Source of the DNA: Annulohypoxylon bovei var. microspora
Lineage: Eukaryota > Ascomycota > Sordariomycetes > Xylariales > Hypoxylaceae
Assembly (NCBI GenBank): GCA_022836615.1
Contig: MU405294.1
Coordinates: 105,009 to 169,008 of the forward strand
Reading direction: 5' to 3'
DNA length: 64,000 bases
Shown here: positions 33,795 through 45,479 of the stretch, piece after piece
Position numbering within the stretch: the first letter of the stretch is position 1
Layout: every line of letters starts with the position of its first letter
The notes under the pieces: model-generated
Databases searched by the model: none
What the model saw: the letters and a program-made list of their open reading frames with translations, nothing else
Told to the model about the DNA's origin: nothing
Made by a program: the position numbers and the translations under genes

Positions 33795-35351
33795 GCCGAG
33801 CTAGAAGAGCCTAACAAGACGTTACTCGAAACTATCAGGATTCGCGAAAAGTGCCGACAGATGAATAGTATCGACCAAGGCCCCGCGCAACGATGAGGCT
33901 CCAGCCCCTGATACAGGAACACACATGTTCTTATCTACTATGTATGTATTGTACTCCTGTCCGCATGGTGCCTGCGGGGATTTCACAAGTGGGTGTCGCG
34001 AACCGAGGCGCCAGGGCAGGCCTTGGGGTAAGAGAAGCGAGATTCGATCTCGTGATAATGCTACTGCATAGTAGATTGCGGTCAGCTCATGCCTGCAAGC
34101 CTTTCAGACAACCTAGCTACTCGCCTATTGCAGCTCTAGGCAAGATCCGAATACGATAGCCACAATGTCACATCCATTCGGGATGTCTACTTAGAACCTT
34201 GGAATAATAGGGGGCGCCATTGGCCTATTACGTCAAAGGACCTCACCGCATAGGTCGTGTGGAGTGAACTGTAAACACAACGGATTTCGGAACGAGCCGT
34301 GCGATCCCGGGATTGGTGGACCCAAAAGCTTCGTTCGAAGCTGTCAGGACCAAGCGAAGTATTAAATTCCGCTCGGTGCGCCAAGAGACCTAGAGACTCG
34401 CTTACTAACTCACCTGCGAAGCTAACGAGCTGACTGCCATAACAGTGAATATGTCCGGGCTGATCACTGTCACGATCCAGGGCTGCCAGGGCCACCGGGG
34501 CCACATTCATACACTAGAATCCTTCCTTTCCCCTTGTTAGTACATATACGTCGGCTATTCTCCAACGCCCCGCAAGTAATAGTACATCCCTCACACGCAT
34601 GTGCATGCAAAGAATGCAAAAAGAAATTCTCTCGCCAATCTCGTCGTACGGGAAATAAGCAGGCTACACCACATTCACATGCCATCTATGATCTTGCGTC
34701 TGTTGTGTATGGTGAGGTAACTAATGCAACATATTTTATACTCAACTGCCGGATTCGGTAAGGAGATGAGGAGATAGAGTTTAAAAAACAAGGCGAGTAA
34801 TATCCCGCTACGACCAATCGGCATCATATTCCGGAATCTTGGAACAGAGTCCCAAATGAGCTATATAAAATCTAGGCGAACCAGATTACTGACCACCCTA
34901 ACAAAACTGTGCTATAGAAAAGAGGAACTTCGTTAACCCGCCGGGTATGTTTGCATCGGAGCGATATTCCATCGATGCTTTACACCTGAGATATTCACTT
35001 TCAAGTTCAAAATCTTTGGTGAAACTGTTCTAGGGAAAAACTCCATCCTTATTTCGAAAGCGAAAGATCTCAATCATCAAATTAAGGAAGAACACACTAG
35101 CAAGACAACCGGGAGCGTATCCATATGCATTAGCGCACATACCTACCTATTTTCGTCTATTTTTAGCCGCCTGCGTCTATCAAGAGCTCTGGAGCTTTCC
35201 TAACCCATTGCCGATCTTTTGGCTAAAATAAGCTTAATTTGGATCTTATTCCCATAATCCTAAAGTCGATTTTCGGAGCTGATTGTTCTGTGACTCTGAC
35301 ACGAAGTCGCGTGGGTATCAATTGTAGCTTACGTATTCCCCCGTATCAGCT
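33795..35351. other. Intergenic, no gene recognised
   Basis: Short frames only. A T-arm-like inverted repeat (CGAGA-TTCGA-TCTCG) near 34049-34063 is not part of a foldable tRNA that I can find. The segment 33900-34700 is richer in GC than 34750-35300. Confidence 0.5.
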
Positions 35352-36631
35352 TTATCTTGATGGTCGGATAACTTTGGTGCCCTCCGCCGGCTCCAGAATG
35401 AGCCATTGACAGTCGATGTTTTCTTTCTTGAACCTGCTGATGATTCTCTCAGCGATCTCTTCGAAGTTACTGGTGGCGAGCGCCAGGATCGTGGGGCCGG
35501 CACCCGAGAGACAGACACCCAAAAGCCCCTCTTGCGAACTTGGCGACATGGATTCAACGATCTCGCCCAGTCCCGGGATCAGCTTCTGGCGGTACTGCTG
35601 ATGCAACTTGTCTTGCATAGCAAGGTAGATGAGATCAGGATCCGGAGGCGATTGTCCTAACGCTACGGGCAACAATGCTATCCGTTGCAGATTGAAAGTC
35701 TAGAATAAACAAAATCAATATTCAGTCGTTCGATACATACCACAAGCAAAATTTATCACTTACGACATCCTGTCGTGGGTACTCCTTCGGCAAGACCTCG
35801 CGCGCCTTGGCCGTGGCAACCTGGAAATTAGGGATGATAGCCACGGCCTTGATCTCCTTGGCCCAGGGGAACTTGATGTGGTGACCGATGCCGTGTGGCG
35901 GCTCGGGCGGTCGCTCGCCCGTATCAAGACCTCCCGCTGGCGCGGGTAATACTTCGCTGAGCGGGATTTCCACACGTGCCATATCCTCGGGTGCCAATGG
36001 CTTCAGGTAAGTGCCCACAAATCCGCCGAACAGAGCTGCGCCCACATTATCCGGGTGGCGCTCTGATATGAGACACGAGGGGTTAGTTTTCTTTCATGCA
36101 AATTGCAGGACTATATCACAGATGCGCTATAGGGAAGATCACGCGCGCATGTCTCGGAGGAGGAAAGAGATAAGTGGAGAGAAGGGAGGGAAGAGAGCTG
36201 AACTTACCGATCATGAGAGCGAAATCGAAAAGCCGATCATCATCCAGGTGGTGCAGGCCACCAACCTCCTTTCCCAACATAACACCTGCAACGACCGCAG
36301 CGCCCGACGATCCGAGACCGCGGCCGAGCGGAATGGGGTTGACGACGTGCACGTGGGTCTCGACGGGGAAGGCACGCTGGTCATGGCACCGCAAGACATA
36401 CAGCGCGACGCGGGTGATCAGGTTAGCGGCCGGGTCCAGCGGCACGTCGCCGGAGCCCTCGCCCTGGCCCTCGTACGTGATGCGGCAGTTCAGCGGCTCC
36501 TGCGAGGAGCTCTTGGTCCGGTCGACGGTGACGTGCAGCTCCAGGTACATGGACAGCGCCAGCCCGATCACGTCGAACCCGGGGCCGATGTTGGCCGAGG
36601 AGCTCGGCGTGCGGATCACGAATTTCTCCAT
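35352..36631 (-). CDS. thr1: Homoserine kinase
   Basis: Three exons (36208-36631, 35764-36062, 35352-35699) give 356 residues, matching yeast Thr1 in length. The GHMP-kinase signature motifs are all present: N-terminal 'SSSANIGPGFDVIGLALS', the ATP loop 'PIPLGRGLGSSGAAVVAG', 'ERHPDNVGAALFGGFVG', and the C-terminal 'GVCLSGAGPTILALA'. It phosphorylates homoserine to O-phosphohomoserine, the committed step to threonine. Both introns (145 and 64 nt) have GTAAGT donors. The start at 36631 gives 'MEKFVIRTPSSSANIGPGFD', the normal N-terminus. The first exon is notably rich in GC compared with exons 2 and 3. Confidence 0.95.
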
Positions 36632-37439
36632 CGCGCTGAGCTGGGCGGATACGGATGCGGATAAAGGTCCGGGGGGAGGAAGGAGGGAAGGATGAGACGG
36701 GATGTGCAGTCTGAGAGCTGGGGGGCCGAAGCGAGATTGTGCTGAATGTGATGGCTCCGCACACGTGCGTGCTCGAAGACGAAATTGCTCCACGGATATT
36801 GAGGTGCAAAGGCGGCTGTAATTGGGTTAGCCCGATTGGAATTAGAACATCAATACCCTGGACTACTAGCTAATCGGGTGGCCTAGGCAGTCCGGGAATA
36901 TTCGTGTTTTTATTTCTACTTACTCGCAGGACTCTTAGACTCGTCAAGCCGAATTCTTCGAAATCCTGCTGACGGGACCTCGAATTGGAAATTTTTCAAC
37001 TTTGTGCTAAAGCTGAGCCCCGATGACGGAGGTCAGGGCTGAAAAGACAAGGGGGTCCAGGTACGTAGACTGCTGGGCTCGGGCTAGGCTAGGCTAGGTG
37101 GTTCCGAAGACCTGATTCCGCTGTGGGTCGACCCGTTGCGGGGTAGGCGTAGCTCTGCGCTGCTTGCCCTAATGAGACAAAGTGAAGCTTCTGATTGGTG
37201 GGGCCTTAAGGGAGAGATGATGATCTTGGGGTGGGTGTTCAGGCGACGGATGCGAATGATTCATGAAATTTATGAAATTCGGTTTTGGTTAAGGTCTGAG
37301 ATTTACATGGGAGTTATCACATCAATACCAGGTAGGTATGCACCCTCCGTTTTGCATGAGGTAAATCGTTCGATTATATCATATCTGACAGGGTTATAAC
37401 CCCTAACACAAAGATTTCAATTCTCCAGCACACCTTCAT
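36632..37439. other. Intergenic
   Basis: 5' flank of the homoserine kinase gene and 3' flank of the ferric reductase gene. A 'ggctaggctaggctagg' short tandem repeat lies near 37081-37097. No gene seen. Confidence 0.45.
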
Positions 37440-39450
37440 TCACCAACCGAAAGATTCGGTGTGTAATGTGATGATATCAGCCTCACCCGCAAACACCTTC
37501 CTCTGAGCTGCCGATGCCGCATTTGCCAGGTCTGTCCTCAGACTTTCTGGGCCACAACCTTGGAATGTGTTAATTTTATCAATTATGCCATCCTTATGGG
37601 TGGGACTTACCGAGAATAAAACACCGTCTTGCGGTTAGGAGAGGAGGAAGTAAGTTCGGTAAGTAGGGACGTTGGTTATGCACTTGTCCTAGTTTGGGGC
37701 TCACTGTCGTCGTGCTCTTCTCGCTTGACTTATTGCCATCTGCTCCACTCTCCGAGATCTTCTCGGGGTCCGCGCTCGAAACCGCCGCCGAGCTCGAGTT
37801 CGTCACGAAAAAGTCCACCTGTATCAGATCCGGGTGGGCATTTATAAGGGGTTCCAGCTCGTCCGTTATCCATTGTGTTTGACTGGCATATCTAACCATC
37901 CAGATGAGATGGATATTCTTGGCCACTGCGGACCCTTCAGCGATGCGCCTCACGGTGTATTGAATCCACGGGAGACATGCTGATATTCCACTGCCGCCTG
38001 CGACGAATATTAAAGATTCGTATAAGGCAGGTACATCCTCGACTATTCCCCCATACGGGCCGTCGATGTGGATAGAAACCGACCGACCTCGGTCTTCGAC
38101 AATGTCGTGATTCTCGACTGATTTAAGCAGGTCGAGAGTGAGGCCCTGGTGTGCCCGGACATACAAAATCATTTCTTGCACATCCGATTCCCGTTTAATA
38201 CCCGGGCTCGGACTTTTCGGCAAGTTAGCGATTGTGAAAGGGTGGTTCTGCAAGATGGACAGGTGAGGTATCCGAATCCAGCAGTGTTGCCCGGGCTTCC
38301 ATCGGAAGTCCGGCGGCGCGAGAACCGTCACTTTAGTCATCCCACCTGGCAGCTCTTCAACCCTCGATGGGAGGCCATGAAACCAGTCTTGGAAGATGCT
38401 GAATGTCTGCCACTTGTAAAAGAAGCGCACAAGACACGAAGCTAGCCAGATCGCGAGCGTCGAGTACAAATACACCCACGAGTCTTTCTCCTGCTTCGAG
38501 TGCCAGAATAGTAGGCCTAGGTACACAACGTACATCGGAATGTGTAATCGGTAAAAGAAATTGTAGAATCGATGGCGGATCCATGGAATAGACAGCACGA
38601 CAATGCCTACGAGAATACCCAACGGTGGAGTTCCGGTATACTACTCACGGTCGAAATGTTAGTCGCGAGAATGCAATGTTAGGAATAATCTCAGCGAAAT
38701 GAAAAAAAAGGGGGGGGGAGGGTCGCATACCTCCATACCACCAGGTTTATAATACTGCTTCCGAAGACCAGCTGCCCCGCCATCTCTCAGGGGCTGAACA
38801 ATAAAAGGTACCGTATGAACGATGCTCAGGAACAGACACATGTATGATACCCAGCGGTGGAAAACGTTCAGCTTCTCGTGGCTGATACCGGTGAGCATGG
38901 TGATGAAGTTGACCTTGCCGGCAAGCGCAACAATAATAGGGGTCAGCGCTTGCGCCATCAGCCCCGTCCTCACAGCCAGTGGCGGGGAGCCGTAACCTCG
39001 TCGACCCCGATAGTACGGGTGAACTAGGAACGTCATCAACAGGAGGAACAGTGAAGTTACGCCGAGAAAAGCCAAGGTCCCGAGCGACGGAAACCCGAAA
39101 TAATCGGCCGCCGGCCCCTTAGAGTGGCGGTAGTTGACAAAACGGAAGACGGCTAGGATCTTGTGAGCCACGGTCGTCTTTCCGGATTGTTGAATAGGGG
39201 TCCCGGAGCGTGCTCGGCGGTTCCGGTATAGACGGTAGGAATACGCGAACATAGCGATGCCGATGGCGGCGAGGTAGTACCAGGTTGTGTAGTGCCCATA
39301 TTCGTACTGATAGTCGTACGACACGGCCGCCTGGGACGCCTGGTGCGCGGCTTTGAAGGCGGCGCAGGCGTCGCTATCGCATCGTGGATCGGATAGGGGA
39401 AGTTCGGTAACGTTCCCCGTGCTTGACGTGTCGCCCATAGACATCGACAT
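37440..39450 (-). CDS. Ferric/cupric reductase (FRE family) transmembrane protein
   Basis: Three exons (38731-39450, 37611-38640, 37440-37558) give ~622 residues. There is a short extracellular N-terminus, then about six or seven membrane helices. The heme-ligand histidines sit in two helices: 'SHEKLNVFHRWVSYMCLFLS' with a later 'IVHTVPF', and 'YRLHIPMYVVYLGLLFWHSK'. The cytoplasmic part has the FAD motif 'NHPFTIANLP', NADPH-binding 'FVAGGSGISACLPW', and, after a spliced junction, 'LGCGPESLRTDL' ending 'HTESFGW', the family C-terminus. It moves electrons from NADPH across the membrane to reduce ferric or cupric ions. The start chosen is 'MSMSMGDT' at 39450. The frame stays open upstream to 39876 but that part looks non-coding. 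A divergent Ctr copper transporter gene lies 982 bases upstream. Confidence 0.92.
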
Positions 39451-40432
39451 GGTCGCCGTCGCTGTGATGTTATCGCGGCAGACGAATCCTCTTGGGATAG
39501 CAGTGGGGAGAAAGAGGGGATGGCGACTTCTGAGACAACAGGAACATTTTGTACTCGGGTCAAATTCGCTTGTTAATGCGCACGAGGTGATTTGAGTTGG
39601 TAACGGCGCCCGGTGCCCGGTTAATTGTGGATGAATGTAGGAGAGGCAAGGATTTATACTGTATAGTACGACGCTATTCTTGTTTTGGAGAGGTGGAAGA
39701 AGATTCAACGGCCTGTCACATCCATTGAGACGTGTTCCAGAAATATCTAATATGGGGATCTGGCGTTCAAGTGCTCTAATACCGGAGAGCTGGTAACGGG
39801 GTGACGCCAAGATATCTACTTTTTCTGATCGGGTTGCGTGTATGCTGTCCGACACGGAATAGGATTTTACAACCAACTATTTAACAGCATTCTACTTAGA
39901 AGTCAAGCATGAGTGTATGGGTATATGCAAATAGTAAACGATAGAATTCTCATGTGACGTGAGTCAGTTTATAGAAAAGGTGTGGAATTACTATAAGAGG
40001 AATCGCGGTAATCACAGCTGAAGGCCGTAGTGGCGCATATAAACCACCTCAAATGTGCTCACTCCTATTCCTATTCCTATTTGATCATCCCTGTCACCGT
40101 TAATCTACCAACGCTGTGTGGCTGGCCAAGTAGACTGTACATAGGTAGACTCAAGCCAACCTTACTTCACATGAGACATACATACATGTATGGCTTAAAC
40201 TACCTGTATAAATACACAGGTAGGCGACGCTTTTTAAATTGATGGGTGTCCCCGTTCTACCGCTTAAATATAGTGCGGATCCAGACATTCGGAATTCATG
40301 GGCTTGTCATATCTGACACGACAGCAGTCACATTAAGATTTATATTCGACGCTTTGTTAGAACTGTAACTTTCGCATTTCACCATTTCCCTATTTGCCAT
40401 TTCTTCCAGTAAAAAAATAATCATAATAAGAG
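39451..40432. promoter_or_regulatory. Divergent promoter region of reductase and copper-transporter genes
   Basis: The ferric-reductase and Ctr genes start at the two ends and point outward, so regulation may be shared. I see one GTGCTCA near 40054, close to the Mac1 core GCTC, but a single short match proves nothing. Confidence 0.5.
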
Positions 40433-41313
40433 ATGGATATGTCTTCGACGAGTATGAGCATGTCTATGTCCATGGACATGTCGTCTACGGCAACAGCCAC
40501 AGCAACAGGTGCAGCGTCAACGTCAACAGGCGCGTCTATGGATATGAGCAGCATGTCGATGGGGGGAGATAGCGCATGCAAAATCTCTGTACGTCTCTTG
40601 TTGATCTTCGGTGGGAAAGGGGGATACCGATATTAATGCGAAGATAGATGCTTTGGAACTGGTACACTATCGACTCGTGTTTCTTAGCATCGTCATGGCA
40701 CGTTACGACATCTGGCATGTTTGCCGGTTCTTGCATCGGTGTTATATTGTTGACCATGTCGTTGGAGTTCCTACGCCGGACCGGGAAGGAATACGATCGC
40801 TATCTAATTCGGAAGCATACTTCGACCGCTCTTGCAACCTCGACTACTTCGTCGAATGTTAGTGACGACAAGGGTGCTATGGCAAGCTCGGCGCCTATCA
40901 ACCGGAGCGAAGGACAACCAGGGGGCTTCAGACCAACAATACTTGAGCAAGCTATTCGAGCATTGTTGCACATGGTTCAGTTCGCGGTGGCGTATTTCAT
41001 CATGTTGTATGTTCTCGTCCGATATCCGTATCACTATCTACGGAATATGTTCAGCCGTCTTATGCCTGGTGCAATAAGTCTTCTAAAGTAGCTAACCGTG
41101 AAAATAGATTAGCGATGTACTTCAACGGCTACATCATCATCTGCATCTTCATCGGTGCTTACATCGGGGCTTTTATCTTCCATTGGGAATATATGGATGG
41201 GGGGTGAGTATAGCTTTTCAGCCCTGTCTTTATTATCGCGATACTGATTTTTTTCCCCCCAAAGACGTCGTGCTACCAGTGCAAGTCAAGAACCAACAGT
41301 GTGCTGCGCGTAG
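40433..41313 (+). CDS. Ctr-family copper transporter
   Basis: Four exons (40433-40588, 40648-41068, 41113-41203, 41265-41313) give 238 residues. The N-terminus is Met/Ser/Thr-rich with many Met-x-Met motifs, the external copper-binding region of Ctr proteins. Three membrane helices follow: around 'GMFAGSCIGVILLTMSLEFL', 'MVQFAVAYFIMLYVLV' and 'MYFNGYIIICIFIGAYIGAF'. The last has the GxxxG (GAYIG) packing motif. A C-terminal exon adds a tail ending 'TVCCA', whose Cys pair fits copper handling. Ctr proteins trimerise and import Cu(I), so a neighbouring metalloreductase is functionally apt. The third intron (41069-41112) is only 44 nt, but a 'gctaacc' branch site and TTAG end support it. If the last intron is retained, the protein ends at 41207. 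Confidence 0.88.
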
Positions 41314-41867
41314 ATTGGTTCTTCGGGATGTTATTGCGCGTCACTGCGTATCACAGCATAGTCTTTGTAATATGAAGTTTCGGGAGGAAAGAAAGTAGTG
41401 TGCGGTAAATTTGGACAAGTAGAAAGATAGATTGATGACACGGAAAGTTAATTATCCATTAATGATACATAGTTACCTAGTGCGTAACATCGATTAGATG
41501 TGAGCATCTTTGTGGGACTAAGCCAGCAGAGTTAGCTGGGTATATAGGAATAAGTACCTAGTCTGAATATCGTAGTCATTTTCCTGTTGAGTCATATAGG
41601 CAGTTGTATTGTCTATGTCTACCGTTGCTTCCTTGGTAGGCTGGTTGGAACTTGGAACTTATTAACTAACCTAGGAGGTCAATTCCGAATTTGTGCCGGT
41701 TGTACGGGAACATATATACTGGTTGACGACGAAGTTGAGACATCAGAGAGTCATGACGGACTAATCATCCGCAGAACTTGGACAGGACTAAGTTGGTTCA
41801 GCAACTGAAATATCCGAAGTATGGGGACGCTTACCTCTCGTTGATGTTCGATGGAGTCTCGTTGCGC

Positions 41868-41902
41868 AGGGGTTCGATTCCCCTGGTGGTCATTCCTTTT
41901 TT
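41868..41902 (+). ncRNA. tRNA 3'-half-like relic with Pol III terminator
   Basis: A perfect T-arm (AGGGG-TTCGATT-CCCCT) is followed by GGTGGTC plus discriminator A, then a T6 run at 41897-41902. That is the 3' end of a tRNA gene and its terminator. I could not find the matching 5' acceptor strand (GACCACC) or a full cloverleaf upstream, so it looks like a fragment. Confidence 0.45.
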
Positions 41903-41927
41903 GGGGGAGGGAGGGGGGTGGATTTTG

Positions 41928-41972
41928 TCATTATGTAATCCAGTTATTATGTAAGCCGGTCATTATGTAAGC
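41928..41972. repeat. Three-copy ~17-bp direct repeat
   Basis: The unit gtYattatgtaaKcc recurs three times with few changes, immediately downstream of the tRNA-like relic. Confidence 0.6.
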
Positions 41973-42283
41973 CAACCCTGAGCCGGTTACATCCATATCA
42001 CCCTATTTCTTAGGCGTAATATTACTTACACTTACCTACCTACCTATGTACACTATAAATACGCACGAGATAATATCTTAGCTACGTTAAAGATTCCTAA
42101 AAGCATTAATAAGAAGTACTAGGTAGATGGGCGAATTCTCTCTATCTGGATACTCATTACATAATTAACCTTACTATGAGTTAACTACCATAAGGTAGAA
42201 GAACAAATCTTCTAATGAGTTTAACAGTCTTCCCTCCGATACGTTGCTAGCTCCCTGCAAATACAACTCCCCATCGCATGAAA

Positions 42284-43244
42284 CTATTGGCGCTTCCAGT
42301 AGAGTATCGCTTCTTGTGGAAACTCGACATACCCCTTCCCCGCAACGAAAGTCTGATCCCAAGGTCTCTGTTTCCCATCCTTTACTAAGTCAAGGAAGAG
42401 ATTGGCATGGCCAACGCCGCTGAGATCGGACGTCACGAAAGTTCCATCTTCGTGTCTCTGATCGGCGTAATAGAACCTGTGTGGTTTCTGGTAAGCTATT
42501 TACCAAATATGCGTGTTTGTTTTATCTCCGGTTACATTGACAAAGAAACTTCACTTACTTATACGGCTTTCCGTTGTAAGCACCTATTGCAAGATATCTG
42601 ATCATGTTTGCAGTAGCTCCCTTTTGCACTATAGGGTAATATAGCAGTTAGTAAGTTTTTTTTTTGACTAAACTGGAAAATACACAGGATTTCCCAGAGA
42701 CAATTGGTTCACAGCCAAGCCGCAGAGAGTAGGAGGTTACTAAAAGATCACATACTGCCGAAGGCCATCATTCCCGGGATAACGGTGACATTCAATATAT
42801 TTCCTGTGAAGATGAAGGTGCCTCCCGTAGAACCGAGTTTCTCGAACCCCTTTACAGCTTCCCCCGCTGCGATAAAAGGGCCAATGGTGTTTGCGTTCAA
42901 ACTGGCCTGGAATTCCTCTGCACTCTGTTCAAATGGATTGTCAGGAGATGTCATTTTGCCGTAGGCCGCTGAGAGCACGTTAGCGTAAGCACGAAATAAC
43001 CAATGATTAATAGTGACAAACCGTTATATATGACAACGCTTGGCGCGCCGAGGTCTGTAGAAACCTTCTCGAAGAGTTCTGGCACCTTTTCTGGATGGGT
43101 CGCATCGAAGCTGTAGTGTTGATATTTAGGACCAAGGCTTTGTGTCCTCGATGCTACAGCAACTTGATAGCCGGCTGCCGCGAAAGCTTCGGCAGAGGCT
43201 TTGCCTATATTAGGCCCGGCACCAATGATTAAAGCAGTAGGCAT
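42284..43244 (-). CDS. Short-chain dehydrogenase/reductase (SDR), hypothetical substrate
   Basis: Four exons (43022-43244, 42756-42968, 42559-42628, 42284-42476) give 232 residues. The N-terminal Rossmann motif is 'ALIIGAGPNIGKASAEAFAA'. Then come 'VVIYNAAYGKM' (joined by splicing) and 'GTFIFTGNILNVTVIPG'. The exon coding 'QKGATANMIRYLAIGAYNGK' follows, and the C-terminal exon has 'FYYADQRHEDGTF' and 'PWDQTFVAGKGYVEF'. The classical Tyr-x-x-x-Lys catalytic pair is not evident, as is known for this atypical SDR group. The start is the ATG at 43244 giving 'MPTALIIGAG'. Each junction keeps frame. It lies tail-to-head with an O-methyltransferase gene on the same strand. Confidence 0.82.
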
Positions 43245-43846
43245 AGTGAATGCTTGGTGGAATATATTGTAGTAATTGGTACGAAAGCTGGGTAATTGCG
43301 AGAAAAAGAAAAAGAATGGAAACACTGTAGCAGAGGTAAGTATCTCCCTTTAAATACAGCTTTTTATCGATGGATGTAGCCAGGTAGGTAATAATATTAC
43401 GGCGAATCTGGCCCATTCAAGTATGTCCCTACTTTATGCATTTCTAAGCAATTCCACTTCAACCAATGAACAGATGCAATGTTGTTGTTGCATAGCAGTG
43501 TATATATTTAGTGGTGTAGGTACTGCATTTGTAATATATCGGACTTAACAAATCAAGTGAAGACCAATCAGAAGTACCAATTTGGCTTTTAGACCGAGTT
43601 GACGGACGGAGGAAGGATATTATTCATCACGTCATACCACATTTTAGTGTTGAATTGTATCACTCCTTACACTTATTTACACTAATATAGCTAGGTAGGT
43701 ATCGCAGCGTAGATCAAGTTGAATTAGACAGGTTATCTGAAAAAAAGCTTCCCGCTCAACCGCCCGTTTGTTGAAAACAGCATTGATATCCTACCTAACT
43801 CCAATAAACAGGCCTATGTTCATGGTCGCAATACCTGGGTAGGTAC
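43245..43846. other. Intergenic
   Basis: Promoter of the SDR gene and 3' flank of the O-methyltransferase gene; AT-rich, no gene seen. Confidence 0.45.
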
Positions 43847-45479
43847 CTATCTGGATATCTTCTTTGCGATAATGATGGCTTCCCTGGCTTCCCCTTCGTA
43901 AAACACAGTATCCTTTACTTCAAAGCCTACCTCAGTTAATAGATGGTTCCAATGTGTCCTCGTTCTTGCCTCCGCATTGAGCATCGCAAGCATCGCCAAG
44001 TCAAGTTGCGTCTCATACCGATGTGCGCCCCGATCTGGTAGGACTAGTTCGTCAATTAGTAGTAGAGAGTGTTCGTCCATGGCATCTCGTATGTGGCCGA
44101 GAATGGTTCGAGTGTATTGGTCGGGCCAGTCTCGAATTTGTTAGCACGTTGAAATTTTGAATCGGTAAAGTTGACTGGGTACTTACTTCGTAGAACGCTC
44201 CTAAAATAATAGGACGCCGCGCCTGTGTAGATGTAAGTTAGCTTGGATTTTACAACACTAATCACATTTAGGCGACACTGACCTTTGACAGGTTGACCAG
44301 CAAGGAAGTCTACTCCCACTTTCTCGATCCCATCTTCGAGTTCCGCATTCGCCACTACTTCTTCCAGATCTTCGAGAACAATCGTGCCACCCAGGTTCGG
44401 TACGTGCTTCTTAAAGGCCTAGCATTTATGTTAGCTTGACTCTAGTTTCTTAATGACGATCAACTCACCTTGCACTGGTGACCGATACCACCGCCAATAT
44501 CCACGAACGATACCCCCCTCTCCTTTCCACCTTCCTTCCTAGCGGTCACCTTCTCAAACGCATCTGTGATTTCATTAATGACCTTCGGTTCATCGAGCCA
44601 TGTCTTGACGCCAGTTCGGTGAGATGTCATAAAGATATTGAAGTCCTTCGCATTTTCCGGACGGTTCTTGAGCCAGTCGAAGAATGTCACTTCCTCGGGG
44701 CTCACCCTGTTGCCCTGCGCAAACGCCGTATCGCTCTTATCTTCCGGAGGGTTATAGGCATGGCGACGAAGGAAGGCAGGAAGGGTGACTAATGCTATAC
44801 CACAGTTGTCGACCCTGTATGCATAACATCATATTAGTCAGCGTTGTGATACATGGTGGCGTCTGGGGTACTGTGTGGCGCACAATCTGGGGTTACACCA
44901 CATCGAGGCTTACATATTGGCTACCCCTGCGCTCTGCCCCTTTCCTGATAGGTTATTCCCGAGGTGGCTTGCAGTCCAGACTCCAGTATCAACTTCACGG
45001 ATGAAGCTCAAGGAAGCTAGGTATCTCAGGATACGAGCCAGCAGTTTTCTGTTTGGATTTTTGCCCGACTGTTTGGCAAGCTCTTCCGTCGATAAGGGAG
45101 TGGTACTATCCCTAAGTAGGTTGAAGATATTGAGGTCTACGGCGATCCGGGCTGCAGGGAGCTCGAGTGTCTTACATAAGAATATTGCGTCAATCAGAGT
45201 ATGTCACTAGGTAGGTAATCCAGGGTGGATACGGTGACAACGACTTTGGTAAGATGTAAGGCTCGGTTTTAATTCAAAGAGTAAGCTCACATTGTATAGG
45301 AATCGTTGGCAGGCCTCGGCCGTTGTCTCTAGCTCCGGGACAAGTGCCTGGATAGCCGAGAGGAGTCTCTTTCGAAGTTCATCATCTGCGCGAAGATCTG
45401 TGAGCGTAGTAGTGGGGTCTACAGCCAGCTTCTCAAGAACTGTGACGGTCGACTCGAGTGTTCTAGTTTGAAATACCAT
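43847..45479 (-). CDS. COMT-like SAM-dependent O-methyltransferase, catalytic His replaced
   Basis: Six exons (45291-45479, 44914-45170, 44469-44814, 44283-44418, 44187-44222, 43847-44130) give 415 residues, normal for fungal COMT-like enzymes. The dimerisation part includes 'LELPAARIAVDLNIFNLL' and 'LARILRYLAS'. The SAM-binding motif is 'SFVDIGGGIGHQCK'; 'TIVLEDLEEVV' provides the acidic residue at the end of strand two. The family motif near the active site normally reads LHDW or LHNW; here splicing (36-nt exon 5 to exon 6) gives 'FRSVLRNWPDQ', so the catalytic-base His appears as Arg. The end 'VGFEVKDTVF..GEAREAIIIA' is typical. It may methylate a phenol in a secondary pathway, or be inactive. 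The product is unknown. Confidence 0.85.

Larger units (their letters stand above)
41314..42283. other. Intergenic with a tRNA-like 3' remnant
   Basis: No protein gene. Contains the tRNA-like fragment at 41868-41892 and, just after it, a near-exact direct repeat of a ~17-bp unit (gtYattatgtaaKcc) three times at about 41928-41972. Confidence 0.5.

Noticed and set aside
34049..34063. T-arm-like inverted repeat suggesting a tRNA
   Set aside because: No acceptor stem, A box or terminator could be fitted around it.
39451..39876. Upstream in-frame extension of the ferric reductase
   Set aside because: Composition and sequence do not resemble a signal peptide or FRE N-terminus; ATG at 39450 is adequate.
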